This document shows positions 12,601-23,831 of a stretch of 64,000 bases of DNA, piece by piece. Made by a program: the position numbers and the translations under genes. The stretch spans positions 2,983,280 through 3,047,279 of the forward strand of contig NC_083605.1 in the NCBI RefSeq assembly GCF_029168945.1, read 5' to 3'. The notes under the pieces were generated by a model that was not told the origin of the DNA, did not search any database, and was given only the letters and a program-made list of their open reading frames with translations. The stretch comes from Cannabis sativa (Eukaryota > Streptophyta > Magnoliopsida > Rosales > Cannabaceae). The stretch's first letter is position 1. Each line of letters begins with the position of its first letter.

Positions 12601-13086
12601 TATTTAGGATTTTTGACTATTACAATGCTTCAAAAAAGAAAACTCCAAGAGCAGCTGGTATTATATGGAAAATTATAAAAGTGAGTAGTCTTTATCTCTC
12701 AAAATATATAAAAAAAATTTGTATTTCACAAATATTTAATGATTTTACAACAAAATATTACTTTTAATTATTTATTTTAAGAGATTCTTACACATCTATA
12801 TAAATGTGCAGTGTCCTCGACAACCCAAACACTTTGAATGTGGATATTATGTTATGAAATACATGCGGGATTTATGCATGGATTCAAGACCTCTCAATTG
12901 GTTAAATACTAATGTATATGAAATATACATCTTTTTCAATATATATATATAAATAATATTTAAGTTCACTAATATTTATTAATATTTTTTTTTCAGTGCA
13001 ACAATAGAATGGAGAATTATTACACAAATGAAGAAATTGATGAAATTCGAATAGAGTGGGCCGATGCATTCATAGAATTGATTTAA
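9695..13086 (+). CDS. CACTA 1 second gene: Transposase_24 / Ulp1-like protease, 13 exons
   Basis: Exons by eye: 9695-9899, 9986-10227, 10308-10532, 10612-10704, 10785-10916, 11008-11397, 11475-11717, 11788-12089, 12167-12337, 12414-12518, 12608-12680, 12812-12913, 12997-13086. All introns are GT-AG and the exons sum to 2,373 nt, giving 790 aa without a stop. Residues 1-70 are Ser/Arg-rich and probably disordered. Next comes a Transposase_24-like region (GPTRGDRLSRELKNDK, WSKVP, EYCKNAYSNHRHNCHRHYKK), a coiled coil around residues 330-390, a DUF8039-like segment (GDGDVVAIGEIFPG) and a C-terminal Ulp1 cysteine protease fold. Catalytic candidates are His in YHWVLIIIDP, Gln in RQPKHF and Cys in ECGYYVMKYM. 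Where the family usually has WLDP this protein has WLNP, so the acidic triad residue may be Asn. In CACTA elements such a protein may bind subterminal repeats or process SUMO-like conjugates; its role is not settled. It begins 85 bp after the transposase stop. Confidence 0.85.
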
Positions 13087-13659
13087 TATTTTATTATGTT
13101 TTTATTCATTTTTATTGAACAAATGAATCATACTATATTATCATTTTATTTTATTTGTTTTTATTAATATTTTAGTTTATCTTTTTTCTCTTCTATTTTT
13201 CAACACTCTTTAGAAGTTTCAATAAAGCAACGATATAAGTTTTTATTTTGTGAGAAAATTATAATTCTACTCTTTAAAATTTTTTATTTTTAAAATAATA
13301 TTTAGTAATACTGTTTGTATTAGGTGCGAACCTAATTATAATTAATTTTAATTTTTTTAAAAAATACATGCAAATTGTATATATTTACCAAATTAATAAT
13401 TTAGGTAATAAATGCAATAAAGGATAAAAAAAATTACATAAATAATTTACGTTTGGAGAAACATTAAAAATAATATTTATATTTTCGTAAAAAAATCAAT
13501 TATTTACTGTATTTTCTAATATTTAGTATAACAATTTTATAAATAATAATTATATTTTTACTCTAATAAATGAATTAGTAGGTACAAAATATTATATTTT
13601 ATTAAATATAAAATACAAAAGTGGTAAATAATATTTTTATACAAGAAAAAATAATTGCT
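13087..13659. other. 3' untranslated and spacer region of CACTA 1
   Basis: AT-rich sequence after the stop of the second gene, with no coding texture. It likely contains the 3' UTR and poly(A) site. Confidence 0.5.
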
Positions 13660-14042
13660 GAGTATTGATTGCGAGAAGAAATATGTTTCTACTAAAAAAT
13701 GCATATGGTAGCAAAAATTAGTAGCTGAAAATATTATTTTGCTACTAAACACAATTGGTAGTAAAATTGGTAGCAAAAAATACAAAGATCTTTTGCTATT
13801 AAGAAATATGGTAGTTAAATTGGTAGCTAAACACAAAAATTTTGCTACCAAAATTTATTGGTAGCTAAAAATCACAATTGCCTACTAAATAATTTGGCAG
13901 TAGAAATATTTGGTCTTATTTGTTTGGTATTGGCTACTAAGAAATTTTACTACTAAAATTTGGTAGCAATAAGCTACATTTTGCTACCAATAAAATTTGG
14001 TAGCTAAAAGCATGGTAGCTAAAAGATATTTTTCTTGTAGTG
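13660..14042. repeat. Right subterminal and terminal repeats of CACTA 1
   Basis: GGTAGC, GCTACC and TTTGGTAGC repeats in both orientations, ending in TTCTTGTAGTG. They mirror the left end of the same element. Confidence 0.88.
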
Positions 14043-14221
14043 GATATAAGTAATTGGAAATAAATTAATTTTATATATATATATATATATAAATAATCAA
14101 GTACTTTCAATGGTGTTTAATAGTATCTACATCCATCAATTTTAATATAATAAAATTGAATTAAATACTTATAGTCTAACCAGTTTTTATTTTTCTCCAC
14201 AAAATTAGTATTATTTAAGTA
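14043..14221. other. Short AT-rich gap between CACTA 1 and the LINE
   Basis: Begins with the right GAT target duplication and contains a (TA)n run near 14073-14091. No gene. Confidence 0.6.
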
Positions 14222-14265
14222 TTTTTTTTTTTTGAGATAAAATACTATTATATTGAATCATAGAG

Positions 14266-16563
14266 TTAAAATACAATAGGCATTAAAGGCAGAGGCATTT
14301 CCTCAAACCAACAACAATTAGTATCCGCCGAAAGTGCAAATTTTGCCAACAAGTGAGCGGCATTATTAGCAGATCTATACACATGGGAGATCTGTGCACC
14401 AGGAAAATTGGATACTAAAAGAGAAATATTATCTAATAAACTATGAAACTCAGAAACCGGCCTTTTTGATGGTTTAAAGCCATTGACTACCAACTGTGAA
14501 TCTGTCTCAATAAAATGTACTGGTAGATCAAGTTCTTGCAACCACTTCAAGCTATACATGAGTGCCATGGCTTCCATTATTTCTGGTTTAAAGCAACCTT
14601 GATAGGGGGCTGCCGTAGCAGCAACAATATCTCCATTGCTATTCCGAAGGATAGCTCCAAAACTAGAGAGATGTTTCATCTTGTCAACAGCCGCATCAGT
14701 ATTAAGCTTCAGCCTACCCGAAGGTGGATTCAGCCATGGAGAATCCTTTGAAACTGATGAGTTCTGGTTCCTTAAAGTTAAGGAATTGATTGCAGGATCT
14801 TTCCTTGCTGAATGGAATTCTGCAAGATAAGAAAGAGCAAAATAAAAAAGAACATCAGCAGGTTTCGGTTTGGAGCCATGAATTTCTCTATTCCTTTCAT
14901 TCCAAATACCCCAAAGAAGAGTTGCAAATTGTTCCAACTTTGAAGAAGACCAAGTAGCAGCCAAGTGCAGGATGATTTCATTCAAGGACATGTGAGGAGA
15001 TATAATTTTATCGAGGCCAAATGCAGAAAGCTGCCATACTTGTCTAGCCCGTTTGCAAAAGAAAAGAGCATGAGTAATACTTTCTTTGTCACGGTTGCAA
15101 ATGGAGCAATTTGCTGATGCTGCAATGTGTCTGGTGTGAAGTATTTCTGCAACAGGTAAACACTCATTGATTGCACGCCAAAGAAAGATTCGGATCTTTG
15201 AAGGTAATGACAGACCCCAGAATTTTTTCCACCAGAGTTGAGCTTGAATACCACTTACAGAGGGGCTTTGTTCCTCCAAGGACAACGCTAAGTTGTACCC
15301 TGATTTAACTGAGTAGTTACCATGGGATTCATGGTGCCACATCAAACAATCTTGATGATCATCCAAAGCAAGAGGAATATTAAGAATCTTGTCAACATCG
15401 GAATCCAGAAAAAGAGATTTTAAAAGAGGAGTATTCCAACAGCGAGAGTCCAATATCAAGGTAGAGACTTTTAGTGTGTTATCAACTCCTTTAAACACCA
15501 AAGGCTTGAAAGTAGTAATGCCTGGCAGCCATGGTTCAGAGGCACAATGAATTTGAGAACCATCTCCAACTTTCCAACGGAGACCTTTGATGAGCAATTC
15601 TTTACCCCACATAATTCCTCTCCAAGTCAAGGAAGGGTAATTATTCATACCAGCATCCAAGAAAGAACAATTATGAAAATATCTTGCCTTTAAAACACGA
15701 CATAGAAGAGAAGATGGGTTTGAGAAAATTCTCCAAGCTTGTTTTGCTAACAAGGCTTGATTAAAATGGACAAAACTTTTGAACCCCATTCCACCCTCAA
15801 CCTTAGATTGCGTGAGAACTTTCCAAGTTTTCCAATTGATTCCATTATAGGCAAAGTTAGATCCCCACCAAAACTTGTTCATCATCGTTTCTATTTGATT
15901 GACAAGTGATTTAGAAAGGCGAAAACAACTCATAGCATATGTTGGAATAGCTTGAGCAACTGCCTTGAGAAGAACTTCTTTTCCACCAATTGAAAATAAT
16001 TTTTCTTGCCAAGCGGATAACAGATTCCATAACTTTTCTTTGATCTCCCCAAAAAGAATTTTCTTATCTCTGCCCGAATAGGAAGGAAGGCCTAGGTACC
16101 TTTCGTGACATTCTTTTATCGGCATTTGCAAGATTTGTTGAACTCGTGTTTGAACTGAAGGGAGAGCATTCGGAGAGAATGATAACACTGATTTTTCAGA
16201 ATTAAGTCGCTGACCCGAGGCTCTGCAATAATAGTCCAGTGAGTTTTTGATGGTTGTTGCTGATTGATGATTAGCTCGACATAGCACAAGGCTATCATCT
16301 GCAAAAAATAGGTGAGAAACAGCTGGTTCCCCTCGAGAGATTTGAAGACCATGCAGATTACCTCTGATTTCCTCTTGTTGCAAAAGTCTAGAAAGACCTT
16401 CAGCACAGATAATGAAAAGGTATGGCGAAAGAGGGTCGCCTTGACGGATACCTCTGGTTGGAGAAACATGTCCTTGAACCTTACCATTATCTGAAAAGGA
16501 GTATGTGACACTGCTAATACAACGGAAGATCAGATCCACCATAGTCAAAGGAAAGCCCATAGC
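14266..16563 (-). pseudogene. LINE ORF2, C-terminal part: reverse transcriptase, zf-RVT, RNase H
   Basis: This is the downstream 765 codons of ORF2, cut from its N-terminal part by the Ty3 insertion. It holds the second half of the reverse transcriptase, with [13 protein letters not shown] and the catalytic FADDSLVL. Next is the zf-RVT region, with [12 protein letters not shown] and a Cys/His cluster around [20 protein letters not shown]. Last is an RNase H domain of the plant L1 type, with the Asp of LNTDAAVD, Glu of EIMEAMAL and Asp of IETDSQLVV as active-site candidates. The frame stays open to its stop at 14266-14268. Together with 28117-29939 the protein would have been about 1,371 aa, a normal length for plant L1 ORF2. 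As it stands it has lost its start and first half. Confidence 0.9.
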
Positions 16564-18911
16564 TGTAACACCCTAACTAACATAGGCGTATTACGTGATT
16601 ATTAAACATATTGTGCAGCTCGTTGCTAATCAACGAGGTTTATGGAAAAACGTGATTAATTAAAATTTTTGCTTTTTAATTAAACTTATAAAATAATATT
16701 ACAAAATACTCGGGATCCCGATTATAAAATCATTTACAAAAGATTTAACTGATTAACTGATACATAAAATAAATGTCGTCTAACGACCAGTTACAAAAAT
16801 CAGCCTCGCTGTCCCGATGATCGTACGCTCCAGGCCTAACCGCCCCGACATGTACAATCTTCACAAGCTCGCTCACGGTCCATCAGCTTTAGCCTTGCCT
16901 TTACCTACACATAAACGTAGAACTGTGAGTCGACAGACTCAGTAAGAAAAGCATAATAATACTCATACATAATCCCGGTTATGATCAGACGCCCATACCC
17001 CTGATCATAACCCTAACTGTCGTGTCCAACACGATACTGAGTCCCACTACTGCCGTGTCCAACACGGTACTGAGCCACTACTGCCATGTCCAACATGGTA
17101 CTGAGTTCTGAACGTTCATAGGGACGGTACTATTGACACGTAACAACCTGATCGGTCGAACCGGTCATACTCCGGCTGCTGGTCATACTCCAGCCTGTAC
17201 CGACGTGTTACTATATCCACCTGATCGGTCGAACCGGTCATACTCCGGCTGCTGGTCATACTCCAGCCTGTACCGACGGGATACGTCAATAGTACGGAAC
17301 CACCAACCAAGTGTCAGCCTGATCGGTCAAACCGGTCATACTCCGGCTGCTGGTCATACTCCAGCCTGTACCGACGTGACAGGGTTGGATGGTTCGAAGC
17401 CAACATACATAACTAATGTAATCTAACAGGCTTCCTACATGCTCGCTAAACATGTAATCTACATATGCATACTGTTATACTAATCTTACCTGGATTCCGA
17501 ATTCAGGTGTGCCGGTCAACCTGACTGGAACTTTAGCTGAGCGGCGGATTACAGGCTCCTAAACCATAAAAATCACAACACTATAAGTGACACGCTAAAT
17601 CACTTCCCGGGGACTTAAACTAGGAACTAAAAGTTTCCCTATCGATAAAAAGCATGGCAATACCCCTTAAAACATAAAAACGAGGAAAAACACGGGTTCT
17701 GAAAATTCCCCAACCGGTAGACCGGTTGCCCAACCGAATTCCGGTTGCGGGAAATTCAGACCCCCATCCGAATTCCGATGCACAACCTAATTCCGGTTCC
17801 TCGCGAGACAACAATCAAATTTTCATATCTTGCTCAAATCAACCCCAAATTGATTCAAACCTTCCAGACCTATTCCATATATCCCAAATAACATTCCTAA
17901 AGCATCAAACCTACCCAGAATGCACAGAAATGAAAAACACCATGTGAGCTCCAAGCTTTGAGTTTAAACTCAAACTTGGCTAAAGCTCACTCACAAGCCT
18001 CAAAGCTAGCTTAGAATCACATAATCAAGCATAGAAACACTGCAGAAAACAAAACCTAATTCATGCAATAACTACAGCCACCAAATTCTCAATTTTTACT
18101 TTGAAAACCTTAGCTTCTTAACAAGAAAATTAACCAACTCAAGCAAGAACAACTAGCATGCATTTCAACCTAACTAAACATAATTAATTCAACATTTTAG
18201 ACATAGAAATAACAACAACAACAACAAGCAGCAACATCATCAAAATTCCTCCATGCATTACTCATCTTTTTCATCAAAATTTCAAGAAAACAAAGGAAGA
18301 AAGCTAGACAAGAATTACCTTGATTAGAAACACTCTAACTTGCTGAAAATTACTTGAAAATGAAGAGGAAAATCCACTCTTCTAGCTGCCTCAAATGGCC
18401 GAAAATGAGAGAGGAAAAGAGAGAGAGCTTTTTGAGAAATTTGTAATTTTTCTAAGTTTGGGAAAAAATGAAATAAAAGCCACATAATCCCATTTTATTC
18501 AGCCAACAATTAATCAAATAAACACTTATTTTTCAATAATAATTTCACTAGAAGACAAAACACTAATGGGGCAAAAAGACCATTTTGCCCCTCCACCATA
18601 AAACCACATAAATCATACTAAAGGGGTATTTTTAGGAAATTCTAAATTCCCGGCCATTCCCGACATTCCCAATGTCTAAAACCAGTCCCAAACTACTAAC
18701 ATACTAAATTGTGTTTTCTACTGAGCCAAACGCCGAGTTCCAAAATACCGGGCACCGGAAATGCAAAATATGAAAACTACTGAATAACATAACCATGCAT
18801 TTCTGAATTCCATAAATAACAGTATAATAAATTATTTAAATAGCTATAAATAATTTTCATAATTAATCATAATTAACTGCTAATTTCCAAATTAACTAAG
18901 CGGGCTTTACA
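16564..18911 (-). repeat. 3' LTR of the Tekay-like element (2,348 bp)
   Basis: Bounded on the given strand by TGTAACACCC and GGGCTTTACA. It is nearly identical to 25759-28116. It includes three tandem units beginning at 17147, 17220 and 17318 and several palindromes built on CCGGAATTCCGG-like cores near 17715-17800. Confidence 0.94.
17021..17376. repeat. Tandem repeats inside the left Tekay LTR
   Basis: Copies beginning CCTGATCGGTCGAACCGGTC recur at 17147, 17220 and 17318, about 58 bp shared per copy. Just before them, short units of the form TGTCCAACACGGTACTGAG repeat three times (17030-17105). The same array lies in the other LTR. Confidence 0.88.
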
Positions 18912-21900
18912 ACTATCCCCCCTTAAAAGGATTTCGTCCCCGAAATCTAACCTGAATAACTCTGGATATTGAGCTCTCATATCTGACTCTAGCTCCCAGG
19001 TGGCTTCCTCCACCTTGCTGTTTCTCCAGAGAACCTTGACCAATGCTATGGTCTTATTCCGAAGGACTTTATCCTTTCTATCCAGGATCTGCACTGGCTG
19101 TTCCTCTTAAGTCATGTCTGGCTGTAGCTCAAGACTCTCATAACTGAGTATATGAGAGGGATCTGAAACGTATTTTCTCAACATCGAGACATGGAATACG
19201 TTGTGAACTGCTGATAAGGCTGGAGGCAATGCTAACCGATAGGCCACTTGACCTATCTTCTCGAGAATCTCGAAAGGTCCTGTAAATCTAGGGCATAACT
19301 TGCCTCTTTTCCTGAAACGTTTAATCCCCTTCATCGGAGATATCCATAAAAACACATGGTCCCCTACTTGGAACTCAACATCTCTACGTTTCGGATCTGC
19401 GTAACTCTTCTGTCTGCTCTGTGAGGCAAGCATTCTTGCTTTTATCTTTTCTATTGCCTCATTGGTCCGCTGCACTGACTCTGGACCTAGGTATTTCCTC
19501 TCCCCTGTCTCATCCCAGTGGATAGGGGATCTACATTTCCTACCGTATAACAGTTCATAGGGAGCCATCCCTATCGTACTCTGATAACTGTTGTTGTACG
19601 AAAATTCTATCAACGGTAGATACTTATTCCATGAGCCTTCAAAGTCCATAACACAGGCTCTCAACATGTCCTCCAATATCTGAATTGTCCTTTCGGACTG
19701 ACCATCTGTCTGAGGATGGAATGCTGTACTAAATTTCAGCTTGGTACCCATTGCTCGCTGCAAACTCTGCCAAAATTTGGAGGTAAACTTCGGATCCCTG
19801 TCCGAAACTATGGACTTCGGTACCCCGTGAAGTCTCACTATCTCTTTGACATACAACTCTGCCAACTGATCCACTGAAAATGTTGTTCTAACCGGTAGAA
19901 AATGAGAAGATTTCGTAAATCTGTCCACCACTACCCAGATGGAATCAAATAAACCCGTGGTCCTAGGTAACCCGACCACAAAATCCATCGTAATATCTTC
20001 CCATTTCCATTCTGGTAGGGTTAGAGGCTGCAACAACCCTGCTGGTCTCTGATGTTCAGCCTTAATCTGCTGACAAGTGAGCCATCTCGATACGAATTCT
20101 ACCAAATTCTTCTTCATACCGCTCCACCAGAAGTACGGTTTCAAATCTTGGTACATCTTAGTGGTGTCGGGATGCAGAGAATACGGGGTAGAATGAGCCT
20201 CCTCAAAGATCTCATTTCTAAGTTCCACACTGATCGGAACACAAACCCTAGCTTTATACAAAAGCATCCCACTGTCTGACACTAAAAAGTCCTTGGCTTG
20301 ACCAGCCAACACCTCATCTCGGACCTTTACTAATTCTGGATCTGTCATCTGAGCGACTTTTATTCTTTCCAACAGATCAGATTGCAGCGTTAAGTTGTGA
20401 AGCTGACCTACCACAAACTCAATGCTGGATCTAACCATATCCTCTGCAAGCTGAGGTGAGATCTGAACCATACTAGCTACTTGCCCGGGACCCTTTCTGC
20501 TCAGGGCATCGGCCACTACATTGGCCTTTCCGGGATGGTAGAGGATCTCACAATCGTAATCCTTCACTAACTCCAACCAACGCCTTTGTCTCATATTCAA
20601 ATCCTTCTGAGTAAAGAAATACTTGAGACTTTTATGGTCGGTATAGATCTCACACTTCTACCCGTAAAGGTAATGCCGCCAAATCTTCAATGCAAAAACC
20701 ACTGCGGCCAACTCTAGATCATGAGTCGGGTATCGCTGCTCATAATCCTTTAACTGGCGGGAGGCATAAGCGATGACCCGATCGGCTTGCATCAATACAC
20801 ACCCTAAACCCTGTTTGGATGCGTCGCAATATACTACGAATTTCTCCTTGTCTGAAGGCAAAGCTAGCACTGGAGTGGTAATCAACCTCTGCTTTAGCTC
20901 CTGAAAACTAGCTTCGCACTTGTCTGACCAAATAAATCGCTGATTCTTCTTTGTAAGCTCGGTTAGGGGCATTGAAATTTTAGAGAACCCTTCGACGAAC
21001 CTACGGTAGTACCCAGCTAAACCCAAGAAGCTTCTAATCTCTGTCACTGTCTTCGGTCTCGGCCAATCCCTGACGGATTCGATCTTCCCGTGATCTACCT
21101 TGATCCCATCTTTGCTCACAATGTGCCCTAGGAAGGACACCTGAGATAGCCAGAACTCACATTTCTTGAACTTGGCATAAAGCTTATGTTCTCGAAGCCG
21201 TTGCAGTACCATCTGAAGATGTAACTCATGCTCCTCTTCTGATTGAGAGTACACGAGGATGTCGTCGATAAACACAATCACACAGATATCGAGGAAATCC
21301 TTGAATACTCTATTCATCAGGTTCATGAATGCTGCAGGAGCATTGGTTAGTCCGAATGACATAACCAGAAACTCATAATGTCCATACCTAGTGCGGAAAG
21401 CCGTCTTCGGAATGTCCTCCTCTCGGATTCTCAACTGATGATAACCCGAACGGAGATCAATCTTAGAAAAGACCGTCTTCCCCTGAAGCTGATCGAACAA
21501 ATCATCGATCCTAGGTAATGGATATTTATTCTTCACTGTCAGCTTGTTCAACTCCCTGTAGTCGATGCACATCCTCATAGATCCATCCTTCTTCTTGACG
21601 AATAAAACCGGAGCTCCCCAGGGTGACACACTGGGCCGAATGAACCCTATGTCAAGCAACCCTTGGAGCTGAATCTTTAATTCCTTAAGTTCAGCTGGAG
21701 CCATTCTATACGGGGCTTTGGAAACCGGTTCCACCCCTGGTGCCAAGTCTATCACGAAGTCAATCTCCCGGTGAGGTGGTAACCCTGGAAGTTCTTCGGG
21801 AAAAACATCCAAAAATTCCCGAACCACTTTGATGTCCTCTGGCCGAATGGTATCTGGCCGAGTGGTGTCCACCACCACGGCCAGAAACCCTAAGCAACCT

Positions 21901-23636
21901 CCGTGCAACAATTCTCTAACTGACATAGCCGAGATCACCGGGATCCGAGATCCCTGAACTGAACCAACAAACACAAATGGTTCTTCACTTTCCGGTTGGA
22001 AGGCCACCATCTTCCTTTTACAATCAATGCTCGCCGAATATTTAGATAGGAAATCCATTCCTAAAATAATATCGAATTCGACTAAACTCATCTCTATCAG
22101 ATCAGCACTTAACTCTCTACCATCTATCCTGATCGGCATAGACCTAATCCACCTATTGGAGATAACCAATTCTCCGCCAGGTAACAGGGTTCCAAACCCT
22201 GATTCATATCTATCATACGGTCTACCCAATTTACTAAAGACTCTGGCCGCCACATAAGAATGTGTAGCCCCAGAATCAAACAGCACTGAATATAGTGAGT
22301 TACTAATAGAAAGCTGACCTGTGACAACTGATGGGCTGGCATCTGCATCAGCCTGAGTGATAGCGAACACCCTGGCTGGAGTGGGTATCGCTGGAGCTCT
22401 CGGTGCCTCTGATCGGAGCTGGGGACAGTCCCTCTTGAAGTGTCCGGGCATGCCACAGTGAAAGCATCCCTGACCTTTGCACTCACCCCGATGGTGCCTC
22501 TTGCAGCTAGGGCACTCGGGATAGGAGAATCGGGTCTCAGTACCACCAGGACGACTCCCTCTGTTCTGGTTCCCCCAAAACCTCTTGTTCTGACTCGAGC
22601 CACCGGAAGTAGTGGGTGCTCTCTTCCTCTGATCAATGGCCGAACCACTACTCCCCCTGCTATAGCCTGATGCAGGAGGGGTAGGAGCCCCGCCACTCAC
22701 CGGAGTACTGGCTGACTCTGACATGCACCCAACTGCGCCCTCAGCACGCAGTGCCTTCTCCACCATCTGAGCATAGGTGGTGCTGTCGTCCGTGGTAATC
22801 ATCAAGTCATGCCTGATCTTGGCATTCAACCCGTCAAGATACTTCTCCTTCTTGCTGAAGTCGGTCGGCACAATTCCCGAGGCTAACCTCGCCAACCGAT
22901 CAAACTGAGTAGTATACTCAGTGACGCTCATGTTCTCACGCTGGGTCAGGTGAGCGAACTCTTTCCTCTTGGCGCTTCTGACCGCCTCATTGTAATACTT
23001 TGCGTTGAAGAGTTCCTGGAACCTTTCCCAGGTCATGGTGGTGACGTCATGGATCTGAGACACCATGTCCCACTAGACCAAAGCGTCCTCCTGGAACTGG
23101 AATGTGGCGCACACCACTCTGTCGTTACCGGTGACACCCATGAAATTCAGTATCTTGGTGATCACCGTCAGCCACTGCTCGGCTTTCATCACGTCCGGAC
23201 CTCCCAGGAAAACCGGAGGTGCTTGCTTCCGGAACCGTTCGTACAAGGGTTCCAATCTATGGGCCGCCACCACTATCTCGGCACAGGCGGCGAGGGCGGG
23301 TGCCACCGGAACTACGGCACCGGAACCGCGGGAGCACCCTGCTGTCTCAACCTACGAATCTCGAGGTCTTGCTCTTCAATCCGGGCTTGCATCTCATGGC
23401 AAACCGTAACTCCCAATTCTGGGCTCCCCGATCGGGCCGGGGAGCACAGGCGACTGTGGCGGGTTCTCATCACCCCGGCCACGAGCCCTGCCTCGGGGAC
23501 CTCTACCTCGGCCCCTAACAGGTGGGGGAAACTGAGCTCCCTGTCCTTGGTTCGACCCCACTGAGTTGCCCTGACTCCTGGTAGTCCGCCTGGCGTCCAT
23601 CTGATTAGAACCGCCTACGAAACCAAGAGTTGGCAT
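18873..23636 (-). pseudogene. Tekay-like gag-pol polyprotein with several stops
   Basis: Read from 23636 downwards. The Gag N-terminus (MPTLGFVGG, then an Arg/Gly-rich stretch) is followed by a frame-shifted patch near 23300-23396. The capsid region carries a TAG at 23071-23073 in place of the expected Trp. A CCHC knuckle [14 protein letters not shown] lies near 22440. The protease has [11 protein letters not shown] near 22270. The RT has VFIDDIL near 21265 and the RNase H DASKQGLG near 20830. A TAG lies at 20655-20657 inside RNase H. The integrase zinc region has H/H but LTC with the first Cys replaced (RWLTCQQ), followed by a DDE core ([22 protein letters not shown]). After a TAA at 19107-19109 the same frame continues into a chromodomain (ALVKVLWRNSKVEEATWELE, 19094-18960). 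The protein normally copies and inserts the element; this copy cannot be translated whole. Confidence 0.92.
18912..18929 (-). other. Polypurine tract of the Tekay-like element
   Basis: On the - strand AAGGGGGGATAGT directly precedes the TGTAAAGC start of the 3' LTR, the position where plus-strand synthesis is primed. Confidence 0.85.
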
Positions 23637-23831
23637 ATCAGGTCGTATACAAGGAGAGCTTACTAATGCCGCTTAGTTTGGAAGTTAAAAACGAAACATG
23701 CGCCTATTCTACTATCAGGCTACTAACATGCTTCCTAATAGGCTTTTCTTTTTCATAACTGAATAAAATAAACTACTAAAGCAATAAAGGCTTACTGAAC
23801 CGTGAACCGAGCTAACTGTTGATGATGATTG

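Larger units (their letters stand above)
60..14042 (+). mobile_element. CACTA (En/Spm) DNA transposon 1, near-complete, 13,983 bp
   Basis: The ends are CACTACAAGAA (60-70) and its exact inverse TTCTTGTAGTG (14032-14042). They are flanked by the same 3 bp, GAT, at 57-59 and 14043-14045, which is the target-site duplication size of CACTA elements. Both ends carry dense subterminal GGTAGC / TTTGGTAGCAAA repeats. Inside, in order, lie captured host-gene fragments on the - strand, a Tnp2-type transposase gene (frameshifted) and a second gene of the Transposase_24/Ulp1 type (intact by eye), both on the + strand. The perfect duplication and the intact second gene suggest a fairly recent insertion. 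Autonomy is unlikely because the transposase reading frame is broken. Confidence 0.95.

Noticed and set aside
13558..13851. 97-codon - strand frame near the right end of CACTA 1
   Set aside because: AT-rich Phe/Leu/Ile-rich translation of subterminal repeats; no domain.
22950..23564. Long open frame on the + strand across the Tekay gag region
   Set aside because: It is the antisense shadow of GC-rich gag on the - strand and has no recognisable domain.
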